Assembly (NCBI GenBank): GCA_032717465.1
Contig: CM064632.1
Span: 23,785,965-23,849,964, forward strand
Source: Coenobita brevimanus
Lineage: Eukaryota > Arthropoda > Malacostraca > Decapoda > Coenobitidae
Reading direction: 5' to 3'
DNA: 64,000 nucleotides
Shown: one piece after another, positions 20,146-32,031 of the stretch
Layout: each line of letters opens with the position of its first letter
How positions within the stretch are numbered: the first letter of the stretch is position 1
Program-made: the position numbers and the translations under genes
The notes under the pieces: generated by a model
Databases searched by the model: none
The model's input: only the letters and a program-made list of their open reading frames with translations
Told to the model about the DNA's origin: nothing

Positions 20146-20303
20146 GACATTGTGGAGTTCATAGCGCATCATTCTTAGCGATTTAGTCTGCAAATTACAC
20201 CTAAGAAAAATATTGTATGTTACCGTTGCAGTGATAAGTAAACCAAATCGCTGAGGAAGTGGCGCTACGAAGCCTCTTACGGCACTCAGAATACGCGCCA
20301 ATC
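20146..20303. mobile_element. Degraded inverted-repeat element, family A
   Basis: Contains 'tcttagcgatttagtctgca', 'ccaaatcgctgaggaagtgg' and 'gaatacgcgcc', i.e. both arm cores with a shortened interior. Confidence 0.45.
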
Positions 20304-20308
20304 CGAAA

Positions 20309-20522
20309 GGTATACAATGTTCACTTTAACTTGGCCCAAAATTGTCATCTCTTCATCGTACAATCTGAGCTGTATCAATGGATTAACACTAGAATATGGT
20401 GCCAGTCACGAAGAAGTGCTATGGAAAAATGCAAAGCCGTGGCAATGCCTTACTGTCACTTAACTACAGGAAACAGGCTGCTAAGGGACGACATTTGGGT
20501 CAAGTTAAAGTGAATGAACTAC
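20309..20522. mobile_element. Inverted-repeat element, family B
   Basis: 'cactttaacttggcccaaaa', 'gtcacgaagaagtgctatgg', 'ctacaggaaacaggctgcta', 'gggtcaagttaaagtgaatg'. Arms are inverted complements. Lies back to back with the family A elements at 19857-20303. Confidence 0.8.
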
Positions 20523-20762
20523 AGTAGGGGTTCACTGACAACAACACCGCCCATGGAAGAACGACTGGTCACCCTCACTGCAAGTGTCTGAACAGAGTAG
20601 ACTACCACTTGGCCTCTAAGATCCTGACAAATAAATAAACAAATAAATAAAGCAATAAGGCACTGGATGATGGCTGGATAACCCTACTTATTTTTCATAT
20701 TTTAGGAGCCAGGATTTCAAAGACTTACATGATGGCTGATTGACTATGTGAGCAGTTTCAAT

Positions 20763-20766
<4 letters not shown>

Positions 20767-20827
<61 letters not shown>
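20767..20827. repeat. (CT)n microsatellite
   Basis: About 30 CT units. A second impure CT tract with CCTC words occupies 20878-20958. Confidence 0.96.
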
Positions 20828-20830
<3 letters not shown>

Positions 20831-20911
20831 CAGTTAAGGATTTTCTCACTGTCTTCTTCCCACCACCTAACGACTTAACGCTCTCTCTCCCTCTCCCTCC
20901 CTCCCTCCCTC

Positions 20912-20959
<48 letters not shown>

Positions 20960-21130
20960 ATGTCACTCTTGCAACTGTTCTCCGGTCAAGGGGACGTTTA
21001 TTTTACCTGGACGGGTTAAAAACATCCTTCACTGATCCCCTCACTGCAGTTAATCGAAACCGAATCAAGCAGTCTAAAACTGACAACATTAAGCTAAAAA
21101 AATCGAACTGAAGAGGTTACCTGTGCATTA

Positions 21131-21327
21131 GGCCGGTATTCCTGTCGGTTATGGAAGTCCCCTAACACCTCTGCCTTAGCAATATATTTTTGGATGCAGT
21201 GGGTCAATATCAATTTTCTTGTTATTTGTATTGAAAATTATGGTACTGGAATGATTTAAGTGACAGCAAAATAAATCTCTTACGAAGAGGTGTTAGGGAG
21301 CGTCCTTAACCGACGATAATACGGGCC
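21131..21327. mobile_element. Inverted-repeat element, family A
   Basis: GGCCGGTATTCCTGTCGG to 'accgacgataatacgggcc', about 197 bp. Arms include 'taacacctctgccttagcaa' and 'gaagaggtgttagggagcgt'. Confidence 0.85.
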
Positions 21328-21479
21328 TTGGAGACACTCTTCATGGTGGGGAAACTTAACGAAGACTGATTCCATCCCCCTACGGGCAAAAGTTTTCCTC
21401 ACAGTGGAATAGTCGCCAGGTAACCATAACGAAATAGAAATTGTGTTATACAAGAAAGGGGGTCAAGAACAGATTAAGG

Positions 21480-21890
21480 CTGAGATGGTGATGGTGGTGA
21501 TGGCTGTGATAGTTATGATGATGATAGATGATGGTGATGGTGAGGATGGTGATGATGGTAATGGTAATGGTGTTGATGGTGATAGATAATGGTGATGGTA
21601 ATGACAGATGATGGCGATGATGATATCTCTGAAGGCAATGGCGATTATAGTGATAATGCTGGTGGTGAAAGTGATGAAAGCAATGATGAAGATGATGGTG
21701 ATGACATATGATGATGATAGCTATGCTGATGGTGATGGTGATGACAGCGATGGTGATGCTACGTAGTGATGGTTATGACAGTAATGATCCTAATGGTGAT
21801 AACAATGACAATGATAACGTTAAGGCCTAGGTAATGTGGGTGGTGATGCTGATAAAGATGATGATGGTAATAATTTTGATGATGACTGTA
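21480..21890. repeat. Degenerate GATGGTG triplet tract
   Basis: ATGGTGATG-type triplets, the reverse-complement composition of the CAY satellite at 7.6-17.5 kb. Confidence 0.85.
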
Positions 21891-21999
21891 TAGCATAGTA
21901 TGGGTATATGAAGCATGTTTTTAGTTATTTAGCTACATATACAATGCCGTAACTCATATACAGAACGTTACATATACCTGTAAACTATATGTAAGAGAG

Positions 22000-22609
22000 A
22001 GAGGGGGGGGGGGGTCAATGCGCTGGATGACAATTAGGTCGAGAAACGTGCTGTTCAGTCTGATGCTCCGGGCATGGGTCAGGAGAGGAGGAAGAGACAG
22101 CAGCGGATAGAGGGCAAAGACAGGAAAGAATGGGTAATGATGGGGAAGAAAAGAAGCAGAAGAAAAGGGGGGGCGGAGAAAACAGCGCGAAGAGTAGGCA
22201 GAGGAGAATAAAAGGAGACGGAGGGAAGGAAGAGAGAGGAAGAAAATAAGAAGACAGGGAGAAGAGACAGAAAAGGAGACAGAGAGGCGAGAGAGGGTAT
22301 AAGTGAGAAAGGACGAAGAAAGGAAGAAAAGACGATATGGTGAGAAATGAGAGAATGTGGGGTGGCAGGAATGAATCCGGACAGGAGAAGAAAGGAGAGG
22401 AGAGGAATGGAGTGGAGAGGAGAGGAATAAAAGGGAGGGTCAGGGTAGGTATGTGGGAAGTAGGAAGAAGAGGATTGAAATTTGGAGAAGAGAGGAGACG
22501 AGACGAGACGTGAGGATAAGAATCTCGATGAGAAGAAACTTTGGAATGATGGGAAAGCAGAAGAGATAAGACGGAAGTGAAGTTGGAGGACAAAAAGAAA
22601 TGTAAAAGT

Positions 22610-22611
<2 letters not shown>
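22000..22611. repeat. Polypurine-rich low-complexity tract
   Basis: Plus strand is mostly AG (GGAGAGAGG, GAAGAGA). The 300-365 residue minus-strand frames are S/L/P/F-rich artefacts of this composition. Confidence 0.85.

Positions 22612-22670
<59 letters not shown>
22612..22670. repeat. (AG)n microsatellite
   Basis: About 29 AG units. Confidence 0.97.
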
Positions 22671-22673
<3 letters not shown>

Positions 22674-22704
22674 TGAAGGGGCGGAGGTAACAAACAGGAG
22701 AAAT

Positions 22705-22706
<2 letters not shown>

Positions 22707-22778
<72 letters not shown>

Positions 22779-22830
22779 TAAGTATGCGTATGTATGAGCG
22801 TATGTATGTATGCTGGCATGTATGTAGGCA
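22707..22830. repeat. (TG)n then (TATG)n compound microsatellite
   Basis: (TG)35 at 22707-22776, then degenerate GTATG tetranucleotides. Confidence 0.95.
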
Positions 22831-23279
22831 TCCATGTATGGATACGTGCACGTTTATGATAGGTTGGGGTGAGGGGAGATCTGAGGGGAAGGACACAGGG
22901 TACGATACCTCCCTCACAATACAGACAGGAACAACAGGGAGGAACCTGGCAGGGGGGAGGAGGAGGAGGAGGAGGATTACACAGGATTACACAGGAAAGC
23001 AAACAGCAACAGACCTTATGGTCCTTTCGAGGCTGCTTGTTAGAGAAAACTCTGACTACAAGATCTAACTCTACATGCTGAAGGATAAGGATAGTAAAGC
23101 AAGAAGGCTCCCCCCACCACCAAACCCTCCAGGAAAAAGTGAGAAAAACCACCATGCAGCATGGAAAAACTGACATGGAAATTTTATAGGAAACACTGGA
23201 AAGGAAAAGTCACATTCTATAATACTTTATCTATATGCTAGCCGATAGAGTAACCTGAAAGAGAAAGTAAACAAATATA

Positions 23280-24540
23280 ATAATAGTTACGGCATGACAT
23301 TATAAACCGGTACATTGAGTTAATGGGAAGTCTGTGGACATAACGTGGAAGCTACACACCGCACAGTGTGGATGTTTAGGGGTGGTGCAGCAGCCTTGCC
23401 TGGCGCTTTTAAGGTAGGCAGCAGTCAATCAGGCCCTAGCTCCGTTTGCTCCACTGAGACAAGGAACTCTCCCATGTGGGACAAGTACACAAGTTTCATC
23501 CTGAAGCAGTGACCCCTGGTACATTAAAAAAAATCCCGATGGTGGTCACTTGACTAACAGGGACCCTCAGTGATCCACAGCCCATCACAGGTCGAAAGTA
23601 GGGGTAGTGACCGTTAACTCAGGGTTATTTATGCAGATCCTAATCTGTGCTTATATTGCTTTCTTTGCATTGGGGAGATTGAAAAATATATAAGACGGGT
23701 GTCTTAGATAAAAGGGGACTGCACAGTGCACAGTGTGGATGTGCAATGCACAGAGTGGATGTTTAGGGGTGGTGCGGCAACCTTCCCTGGCGCTTTTTAG
23801 GTAGGCAGCAGTCAATCAGGTAACAGCTCCGTTCACTCCACTGAGACAAGGAACTCTCCCATGTGGGACAGTACACAAGTTTCATCCTGAAGCAGTGACC
23901 CCTGATACATTAAAAAAATCCCGATGGTGGTCACTTGACTAACAAGGACCCTCAGTGATCCACATCCCATCACAGGTCGAAAGTAAAAGTAGTTACCGTT
24001 AACTCAGGGTTATCTGTGCAGATCCTAATTTGTGCTTACTGTATATTACCTCATTTGCTTTGGGTAAATCGAAAAACGTATAATGACGTGACGTGACGCT
24101 ATGTTAAGTTTACGGGGTGTCCTGTAGACACGAGGGGACTGCACAGTGTGGATGTTTAGGGGTGGTGCAGCAGCCTTGCCTGGCGCTTTTAAGGTAGGCA
24201 GCAGTCAGTCAGGCCCTAGCTCCGTTCACTCCACTGAGACAGGGAACTCTCCCATATGGGACAAGTACACAAGTTTCATCCTGAAGCAGTGACCCCTGGT
24301 ACATTAAAAAAATCCCGATGGTGGTCACTTGACCAACATGGACCCTCAGTGATCCACAGCCCATCACAGATCGAAAGTAAGAGTAGTGACCGTTAACTCA
24401 GGGTTATCTGTGCAGATCCTAATCTGTGCTTATATTGCTTTGTTTGCACTGAATAAATTGAAAATGTATAATATCGTGACGCAACACTATGTACGGGTAC
24501 ATTGTTTACGGGGTGTCTTGTAGACTAAAGGGGCATGAAC
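23280..24540 (-). repeat. ~395-bp tandem array beyond the 3' end of the CR1-like LINE
   Basis: Units start at GCACAGTG: 23361 (about 360 bp), about 23721-23748, and 24141 (about 395 bp), with a partial unit before 23361. Each contains 'atgtttaggggtggtgc', 'ggtaggcagcagtca', 'gggaactctcccat' or a variant, 'cctgaagcagtgacccctg' and 'cagggttat'. The array abuts the LINE ORF2 end at 24569, so it may be a duplicated LINE 3' UTR or a satellite into which the LINE inserted. Confidence 0.88.
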
Positions 24541-24568
24541 TTACATGTACCGTAGCTATAAAAGCAAG

Positions 24569-27460
24569 TTATTCGGACAGAAAAAGAGTCAGCTGAGGAT
24601 TCTCGTGCAAATACTTGTCTAATTTGTTTTTGAATGTCTCAATTGAGATACTGTTCACGGTATCTGAGGGTACTCTGTTCCAGATATTTACAACTCTGTT
24701 AAAGAAGAAGTATTTTGCTTTGTAGGATTGGAATCGCTTTCCCATGATTTTGCAGCCATTACTTCTGGTTTGACTCGACCGGTCTATATCAAAATATTTA
24801 TTCATGTCTAAGTTGTCATATCCCTTCATGATTTTGAAAACTTCAATAAGGTCCCCTCTTAACCTGCGCTTCGTTAGGCTAAATAATTTAAGTTCTTCAA
24901 AGCGTTCCTCATATGGTTTGTTTCTAAGTCGTGGTATCATTTTTGTGATTCTTCGCTGAATTTTCTCTAATTTTTCAATGTCCTTTCTGCAGTACAGAGA
25001 CCAGAATTGCACGCAATACTCAAGATGGGGGTGCACTAGTGAGTTGTACAAGGCAAGTATGACTTTTTCCGATTTAAACTCGAAAGTTCTTCCAATAAAA
25101 CCCACTAGCTTGTTTGCATTTTAACCGCATCGGTACACTGCTTGCTTGGTTTTAGGTCATTTGATATTATCACACCAAGATCCTTTTCACTGTCTGTACT
25201 TGATAACTGAATATTGTTCATTTTGTAATTTGTATGGACATTGTTACTTCCAATATGAAGTACTTTACATTTTTCTGTGTTGAATTTCATTTGCCATTTT
25301 TCTGCCCAGCTTGCTAAAGTGTTAAGGTCAGTTTGTAACTGCTGCCACTGTAATTTTGAAGTGACTTTACTGGTTATTTTAGTATCATCTGCAAATTTGG
25401 ATACTTTACAATTTAGACCCTCATCAATGTCATTTATATAGATAATAAAAAGTATCAGTCCAAGTACTGAGCCTTGGGGAACGCCGCTGATCACATTACG
25501 CCATTTGGATTCCTTTCCGTTTATCACAACTCGCTGTTTTCGGTCTGACAGCCAGTCTTGTAACCATTTTTGCGTCATTCCTTTTATTCCATGTGCTTCT
25601 ATTTTTCTCATGAGACGCTTGTGAGGGACAGTGTCAAATGCTTTCTGAAAGTCGAGGTAAATTATATCTAATGCTCTTGAGTTATCGTATGATTTGTAAA
25701 CATCATGGAAGAAGTCCAGTAAGTTAGTTAAGCATGAACGACAACGTCTGAATCCATGCTGCGAGTCTTTAATTATATTATTTTCTTCTGGATAATTGAC
25801 TATTTTATCTCTTATGATTTTTTCCATTAACTTGCACACTACTGATGTTAAGCTGATTGGTCTGTAATTTCCTGGATGCGACTCATTTCCTTTTTTGAAA
25901 ATTGGTGTTACATTTGCTAGTTTCCATTCGCGTGGAACTTTCCCAGTACTTAATGATTTATTGAATAAGACAGAGAGTGGCAGCAGTAACTCATGTTTTG
26001 CTTCTTCGAGAATTCTCGGTGATATTTTATCGGGGCCAGGGGTTTTGTTTATGTCCGTACTATTTATGGCTGAAAGGATATCGTTATTATGGATAGCATA
26101 GTTACTAAGGACTGTGCTATTTGCTTGGTTTGTGGTTAACAGTAGGTTTCTGGTGGTGTTTTCTACTGTAAAAACAGACACAAAGTATTCGTTAAGAATG
26201 TTTGCCATTTCGACCTCATTTTCAGTGTGTTTGCCATTGTTTGTTTCTAGAGGACCTATTGATGTAGTCATAACCTTTTTCTTTCTAATGTAACTGTAAA
26301 ATTCTTTAGGATTTGATTTGCACGTATTAGCAATATGGATCTCCAGTGCTCTTTTGCTTTGTTTAATGTCTTTTCGATATGCGGCGTAGATTATCGTACT
26401 GTAATTTATCATCATTATTTTGTGTAGCTTTATATTTATGGTATGCCTGCTTTTTGGCTATTAAGTTACTTTTTATTTCACTGGACCACCACTTTGGTTT
26501 ACTATTTCCAGCTGGACGTCTGTTACGTAGTGGCACACATGACTTTACCACTTCATTAAATTTTTTGGTGAATATTTCCCATGCTTGGTTTATGTCATCG
26601 GTTTCAGACATTTGATTCCAATCTGCAGTTGCAAGTAGCGCTCTGAGCCTGCTGAAATTAGCTCTACGATAATCTGGGACCTTTTCTCTGCTCTCCGTTT
26701 CTTTTACTTTTTCAGTAGTAATATTAAACTGTATAGTTCGATGATCACTGGAACTAAACTCAGGTCCTATTTCAACGTTGTTGATTAGGTTATCATTTGT
26801 AGTCAAGATGATGTCTAGGATATTGTTTCCTCTCGTTGGGTATTCTACGTGTTGGGAAAGGGCGCTTTCTTGAAGATTCGTATAAAGCTCTTGTCCTGAG
26901 TGTGCCGTCAGTGGTTCACCCCACTTTGTTACCGGTAGATTAAAGTCTCCAAAAATTACGCTATCCTCTTGACAACAAATTTCCGCAATTTGATCATAAA
27001 GTTTTTCATCTGTCTCAGTTGACTGTGCTGGAGGACGATAGATGAGACATATATTTATTTTGTGTGAATTAATACTTAGCTGAACATAACTGGCATCTAT
27101 GTTGGTAATACTGGGTTTGGATAGCACAAGGGGATGGAGATTAGTTTTCACATATAGTAAAACACCGCCACCAGCTCGATGTGGTCGCTCACAGCTGAAA
27201 ATATTGTACTCTGTTAATGAGTATTCCGCTAGAAAGTCACGGTCAGATGTGTTAATCCAGGACTCTGTGATGCCAATGATGTCATAATTTTCTAGGTAAA
27301 TTAGAGATTCTAAATTATCAAACTTGTTACGTAGACTACGTGCGTTAACATAGCAGACTCTAATTCCGTTCCAAATAGTTGGTGATCTGACTTTGTGGGT
27401 ATTTACGTTAAGGTTACTGTTCCTGGACGTGCCGCGTTTTTTGATCTGAAGAGGGCGACT
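24569..27460 (-). pseudogene. CR1-like ORF2: endonuclease + reverse transcriptase, two frameshifts
   Basis: Encodes the target-nicking endonuclease and reverse transcriptase. The frame is open from 27460 downward. Endonuclease: NARSLRNKF, ITESWIN, GGVLLYVK, FGDFNLP, then SSSDHRTIQF. The frame ends at 26363, while the reverse-transcriptase frame is open from 26415, so one indel lies near 26380. Reverse transcriptase: GPDKISPRIL, NYRPISLTS, HGFR, LDFQKAFDTVPH, GVPQGSVLG (followed by L where P is usual) and an intact FADD, then KCKVLHIG and KDLGVIIS. A second indel near 25110 moves into the last ~178 residues (HLEYCVQFWS, LEKIQRR, FFFNRVVNIWN). No ATG lies near the open start, so initiation would depend on ORF1 read-through or re-initiation. 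Confidence 0.88.
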
Positions 27461-27735
27461 TTATCGTGTAAAAGTCTACCTAGCCGTGCCGCTCCTACTG
27501 AGTTCAAATGGAGACCATCTTTCTGGAATAGAGTATGTTGCTCATAAAACTGGTCCCACAGACTGACAAGGTCGACTCCCTCTTGCGTGCAGAGAGATTT
27601 GAGCCGGTTACTTGTGCTGAAGGCCTTATCATAGAAATTATTTTCTGCCTTGATCCTTGGGAGTATACCAGATATATCACATTGGTGGACTTAGTTTTGA
27701 ATCGTTTGATCATTTCATGATACTTTGCTAGCAAT
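27403..27735 (-). pseudogene. CR1-like ORF1 C-terminus: SGNH/GDSL esterase-like fragment
   Basis: The minus strand reads LAKYHEMIKRFKTKS, then after a one-base shift ILPRIKAENN, LCTQEGVDLVSLWDQF, and QKDGLHLNSVGAARLGRLL, ending in TAA at 27403. D-G-L-H-L-N-x-x-G is the C-terminal catalytic Asp/His block of SGNH hydrolases, which CR1/L2 ORF1 proteins often carry as an esterase domain. Only this end survives; the nucleophile serine block would be upstream of the truncation. It overlaps the open ORF2 frame by 58 bases (27403-27460), the tight ORF1-ORF2 arrangement expected of such elements. Confidence 0.75.
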
Positions 27736-27749
27736 TCCTCTGATCTATA

Positions 27750-28140
27750 GGAGGAGGAGGAAGGAAATGGCTAAAGAAAGAAAAGGGTGAGATGGTAATG
27801 GGAAGAAGGAAAAGAGAAAGAGAAGGCAGACAGAAAAGAAAAAAGAAAAAGAAGAGAGGAGAAAGAGAAAAAGAGAGGAAGAAGAGAGGAGGATGAGGGA
27901 AATATTAGGAGAGGAGGATGAGGGAATTATTAGGAGAGGAAGAAGAAAGGAAGAGAGGAAGAGGAGGAGGAAAGAAGATAAGAAGAGAGCAAAAGAGGAC
28001 CTTACGTTAAACGGATGTCAGAAAGACTTAAACACGTATGGAATGAGAGAGAGTTTGATATAACGCTGGAAAAAAAAAAAAAAACTGAGAGAATAAGAAA
28101 ATCGAAATGAAAGGTGAGCGATGGAAAGAGGGGAATGAAG
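27750..28140. repeat. Polypurine-rich tract
   Basis: GGAGGAGGAAGG, AAAGAAAAAG and GAGGAAG words on the plus strand, adjoining the truncated LINE end. Confidence 0.85.
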
Positions 28141-28149
28141 GACGTTTGA

Positions 28150-29240
28150 TTCTTTTTGCCATCAACTTTTCCTAACTTCTTTTTACAACTTAGCTCCTGT
28201 TATCATTTTTTTCCTCTTTTTTAACATTGCCACCACAGTCTTTGCATTTTTCTTCCATCTATCCACTTTCCTCGTTTTTTTTTTCCCCACTGTCATCAAC
28301 TCCTCCATTTCCCTCCCTGTTCACTGAGTACTTTTCACAATTTTCTTGTCCATGTGTCTTCAGTCTTTTCCCCCCATTACCTTAATTTTTCCTTTCAGTC
28401 TTCTCAATTTCCCTTCGTCCATTAATTTTCAACACAAAAATTTCCATATGACTTTACTCTCTCCCCCCCCCCCTTTTTTTTTCGTCTTCCAGTCTCCCTA
28501 AACATTTCCCTGCAGTTTCCGTACTTTGTTTTTCTTATTCTTCAAAAATTTCCTACTTCCTTTTCATTCAGATTTTACAACCAGTGGTAATTCTCTCACT
28601 CTGTTACTTTCCTTTTTTTCTTCTTCTTTACTCATTCCCTCCACCTGTCTTTAGTCTTTCTTTTTCATTTTTTCTGTTTCATCTCTTATCTCAATTACCC
28701 CTATCAGTATTAATTTTCTCCTTTTTCTTATTAATCAATATTTCTTCCTTCCTCTCTCTATTGCCCTCCAGTGTAGTAAACTGTGATACATTACTAGCCT
28801 TTAAAGGTCGCTTGGGTACGTATCAATCTTCTAACCCCCGGCTTAATACGTTCACTCCTGAATAATACATTTCTACATACATAAACTTATTTTTTCCTCT
28901 CTTTTTTCAGAACCCGGATGATACAATCCGCAGAACAACAACGATAAATATCCACATAATGTTACCTTCCTTTTTAGGTAGATCGTGTTGACTAGGATCT
29001 CCTTTCGTTCTTTCCTATGAACTTTTAATTACAGTTTTCCTATGCAGCATGGTGGTCCTTCTCACGATTTCCTGTCGGCTTCCGTTGGAGGATTTAGTGT
29101 GCGTGGGGGAGTCTTCCTGCTTTTTTATACTTGTCTTTAGCAGACAGATTAGTTTCTGTTTGTTATAACCTTCCCTATACCAAACAGCTACGAAAGAATC
29201 AACAGATATGATGCTGTTTGCTTTCCTTTGTACTCCTCAG
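28150..29240. repeat. Pyrimidine-rich non-coding tract
   Basis: Mostly C/T on the plus strand, with TTTTCCT words and a CCCCCCCCCTTTTTTTTT run near 28465. No gene recognised. The switch from purine-rich (27750-28140) to pyrimidine-rich forms an approximate mirror. Confidence 0.7.
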
Positions 29241-29469
29241 CTCCTTGGTCGTTTTTAAACTTTTCCTGTTTTCCCCTTATCTCCCCATTTTCCCCGGTTC
29301 CTAAATTTTCCCTCATTTTTTTCATTTTCCCCATTTTCCCTTCACTCTCACATTTTTTCCCTTTTTCTGGTGTTTGTTTTCAGTTGGCCAGGACGCACCG
29401 GAAGGGACGAATTTCCAATTATTTCCACTTGCATCATTGTAATTAAACTTCCTCCCTGATGAGATTCCT

Positions 29470-29473
<4 letters not shown>

Positions 29474-29533
<60 letters not shown>
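29474..29533. repeat. (CT)n microsatellite
   Basis: About 30 CT units. Confidence 0.97.
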
Positions 29534-29537
<4 letters not shown>

Positions 29538-29599
29538 ATCCAGCTAGCATCATCAATAATTAGAAAGTCTTACTGGTCATATTCCTGTCATGTCTGGCC

Positions 29600-30420
29600 A
29601 TCCAATTTTTCCATTCGTTCTCATCCTCTGTCTTGATTCCTTTCTACCCTTTTCTTTTTATTTCTCTTCTCTTTCCCCATCCACATCGTTTCCTTCTACC
29701 TTGTCCTTTCTTTTCCTTGTTCCCCTTCTTCTTCTCTTTCACTTCCCTCTTTCCCTCCCTTGCTCTATCTCTCTTCTCTTCCCTTACCCCTTTTTCACCT
29801 TACCTGTTTCCTTCTTCTTCCCCTTCCTATTCACGCTTCCCCTTCCCTCCCCCTCTTCCCTTTGCCCTTCCCTCCTCTTCACTTTTCTCCTTTCCTTCTT
29901 CTTCCCTCCTTTCACTTTTCCCCCTTTCCTTCTTCTTCCCTCTCCTCTTATCTTCTCTTTATTTTGTCCCTTTCCTTTATCTTCCCCTTCCCTTTCATCT
30001 TCCCTTCCAAATCCTCCTCCTCTCTCTGCCACTTCTTTCACTTTTCTTCGTCCCCTTTCTTCCACTTCAGTATTTCCCTTCCCTTTCCTATCCAGTCTCT
30101 CTTCTCTTCCACTTTGAATTTCCATATTTTTCATCCCTTCTTTTCAATATCTTCTGCATCTTCACTTCCACTTTCCCTATCCCTTGTCCTTTTCACCCAC
30201 CTCTTTAATTTACAGTATCTTTACTTTCTCTATTTCCTTTCCCTTCCCATCCCTTCCCTTAGCTTCTCCCTCCTCTTCCACTTGCCCATTCCATCTTCTT
30301 TCCCACATTCCATCCCATTTTCATCAATTTTCACTTCTATCCCTGTAGTTACGCGAGCATGGATATTACTCCTATAATTTCATTCTCTCTTTCTCTTTAT
30401 CTTTTTATCTCACTAGTTTT
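29600..30420. repeat. Long polypyrimidine tract
   Basis: Roughly 800 bp in which the plus strand is dominated by CTTCCC, TTTCCC and CTCTTC words. The overlapping 175-205 codon frames in all three plus frames are S/P/F/L-only and are rejected as genes. Confidence 0.88.
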
Positions 30421-30452
30421 TTGTCTACCGGTATGTCAATGTATCTTTCAGT

Positions 30453-30571
<119 letters not shown>

Positions 30572-30639
30572 ACAATAATAATGATCGTTGTTGCTGTTAA
30601 TCAACCTGTCTGACCGAGCAGACCCATCAACCGAAGGTA

Positions 30640-30870
30640 CATAATCGACCCTGCAGGCTGTTCCAAGCAATGAACCGATGTTCCCTTGTGGTTAACAGTG
30701 CCCCGTGACAGCGAGGCGCAGGGAAACGTGTGATTTGGTTCCTGAATGGACGCCGTCTTTGCGTCGCTCCATCCAGTTAGCTGAGGCACCATGGTAGGCT
30801 CCACATCACGGTTATTTAGTTATATTGTTACTACCCAGCGTTATAAATGATCTCCTGGGTTACAGGAAAC
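30640..30870. repeat. Dispersed repeat related to the 62.2-kb SINE-like body
   Basis: The segment 'actacccagcgttataaatg' then 'ctcctgggttacagg' matches 'accacccagcgctgtaattg...tagctacagg' at 62236-62275. The left part ('acgtgtgatttggtt') is similar to 42727 and 62215. A diverged relative of the (ATAG)-tailed SINE-like family. Confidence 0.4.
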
Positions 30871-31640
30871 CATTAGGCTTGTCACTCGGTGCCAGCCGCC
30901 TGAAGTGGAAACAGGAGTACTGAAAAGTGACAGGAAGATAAGGGATGAATACTAAAACAGGAGGGCAGACGCCGAAATAATGATAAATGTAAAAGAAGCA
31001 GGAACACTACATCACGTGAGTGGATGATGGTTGCCACCACCTACCACCAGTGTTTGTGTATAATGCGCAAGTGTGTGTGTCCAAGTGTACTGATGAGAGG
31101 CGAAGCTTAACAACGAACCCCATGTAAACGACGGTGATACAATAGCAATGGTGTAGAGATGAACAGCACCTTCTGGCACAATGGGATCAAAGCACACTGA
31201 CTGGGATTCGGAGCTTCGATACGGCACACCAACCTGGCTGCTCCATTGTCTCGGCTGTAATGTGTGGATTCACTGGCCTCCATTCTACTGAGCTTAACCC
31301 TCCTGACCAATGACGTGTATTGTATTCTTGTTACATAAGATGCTTTTACGCAGCTTAGGAGTTACTTAAGACTCTTTCACTCGGCTTAGGAGAAAGTCTT
31401 CGAAATGGGGGAGTAGAAAGTATGAGAGGCCATTGCAAAGTTGAATAAACATATCTACTAAAGGCCAAAAAAATAGAAAAAAAGTCACCCAGACTGTATA
31501 GATGAAAGCCTTTAATTCAGGATGTATTTGTAATTCTAATCTTGCTCTCTCCTGATGTTTTTATTCTGCTTAGAAGAGTGCCCCAATAATGAAAGCATTA
31601 ATGAAGGATATATCTAACACCTGTACTTTGAAAATTCTCT
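30870..31640. other. Non-coding stretch, no gene recognised
   Basis: Short ORFs only, without motif. Weak resemblance to family D around 31380-31430 and 31575-31650. Confidence 0.4.
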
Positions 31641-31660
31641 CACGAGCCGTGAAATGCAGG

Positions 31661-31668
31661 AGTAATAA

Positions 31669-31711
<43 letters not shown>
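31661..31711. repeat. (ATA)n microsatellite
   Basis: Trinucleotide AAT/ATA with one AAAAA interruption. Confidence 0.93.
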
Positions 31712-31995
31712 GTCAATGGATTAAAGAGGATAAGTGGTTTTCTAAAGTCTTCCTAGGTGATTTATTTTGCTTCCTGCACCTTAAATCCTTCGAGAGGGAA
31801 TCGCCAACGTATAGTTTATTTCAGCTAACGTCAATTTATTTTATTTATTATAAGAGAAATCCCCAGCACAGATATATTTAAAAATTCACCCATACTGAAA
31901 ATGAAAACAATGCATCCTATCCCACCTAATGCAAACTAATTACTGTATAATTTTTGATGACACTTTAATAATTTCATAATACTGAAGCAGGTGTT

Positions 31996-31997
<2 letters not shown>

Positions 31998-32029
<32 letters not shown>
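31998..32029. repeat. (AG)n microsatellite
   Basis: About 16 AG units. Confidence 0.95.

Positions 32030-32031
<2 letters not shown>

Larger units (their letters stand above)
24540..27750 (-). mobile_element. CR1-like LINE, 5'-truncated, nearly whole ORF2
   Basis: On the minus strand, in order: C-terminal part of ORF1 with an SGNH/GDSL esterase-like end, then endonuclease, reverse transcriptase and a C-terminal domain. Truncated at about 27750, where purine-rich sequence begins. It carries three visible frameshifts. Motif style (FQKAFDTVPH, SGVPQGSVLG, FADDTKI, LDYL-type tail) and an esterase-bearing ORF1 fit the CR1/L2 group as I know it. Confidence 0.85.

Noticed and set aside
22015..23176. 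300- and 365-codon minus-strand frames
   Set aside because: They run through a purine-rich tract, (AG)n and (TG)n; S/L/P/F and HTHT composition only.
29590..30377. Three overlapping plus-strand frames of 175-205 codons
   Set aside because: All arise from a polypyrimidine tract that lacks stops in every frame.
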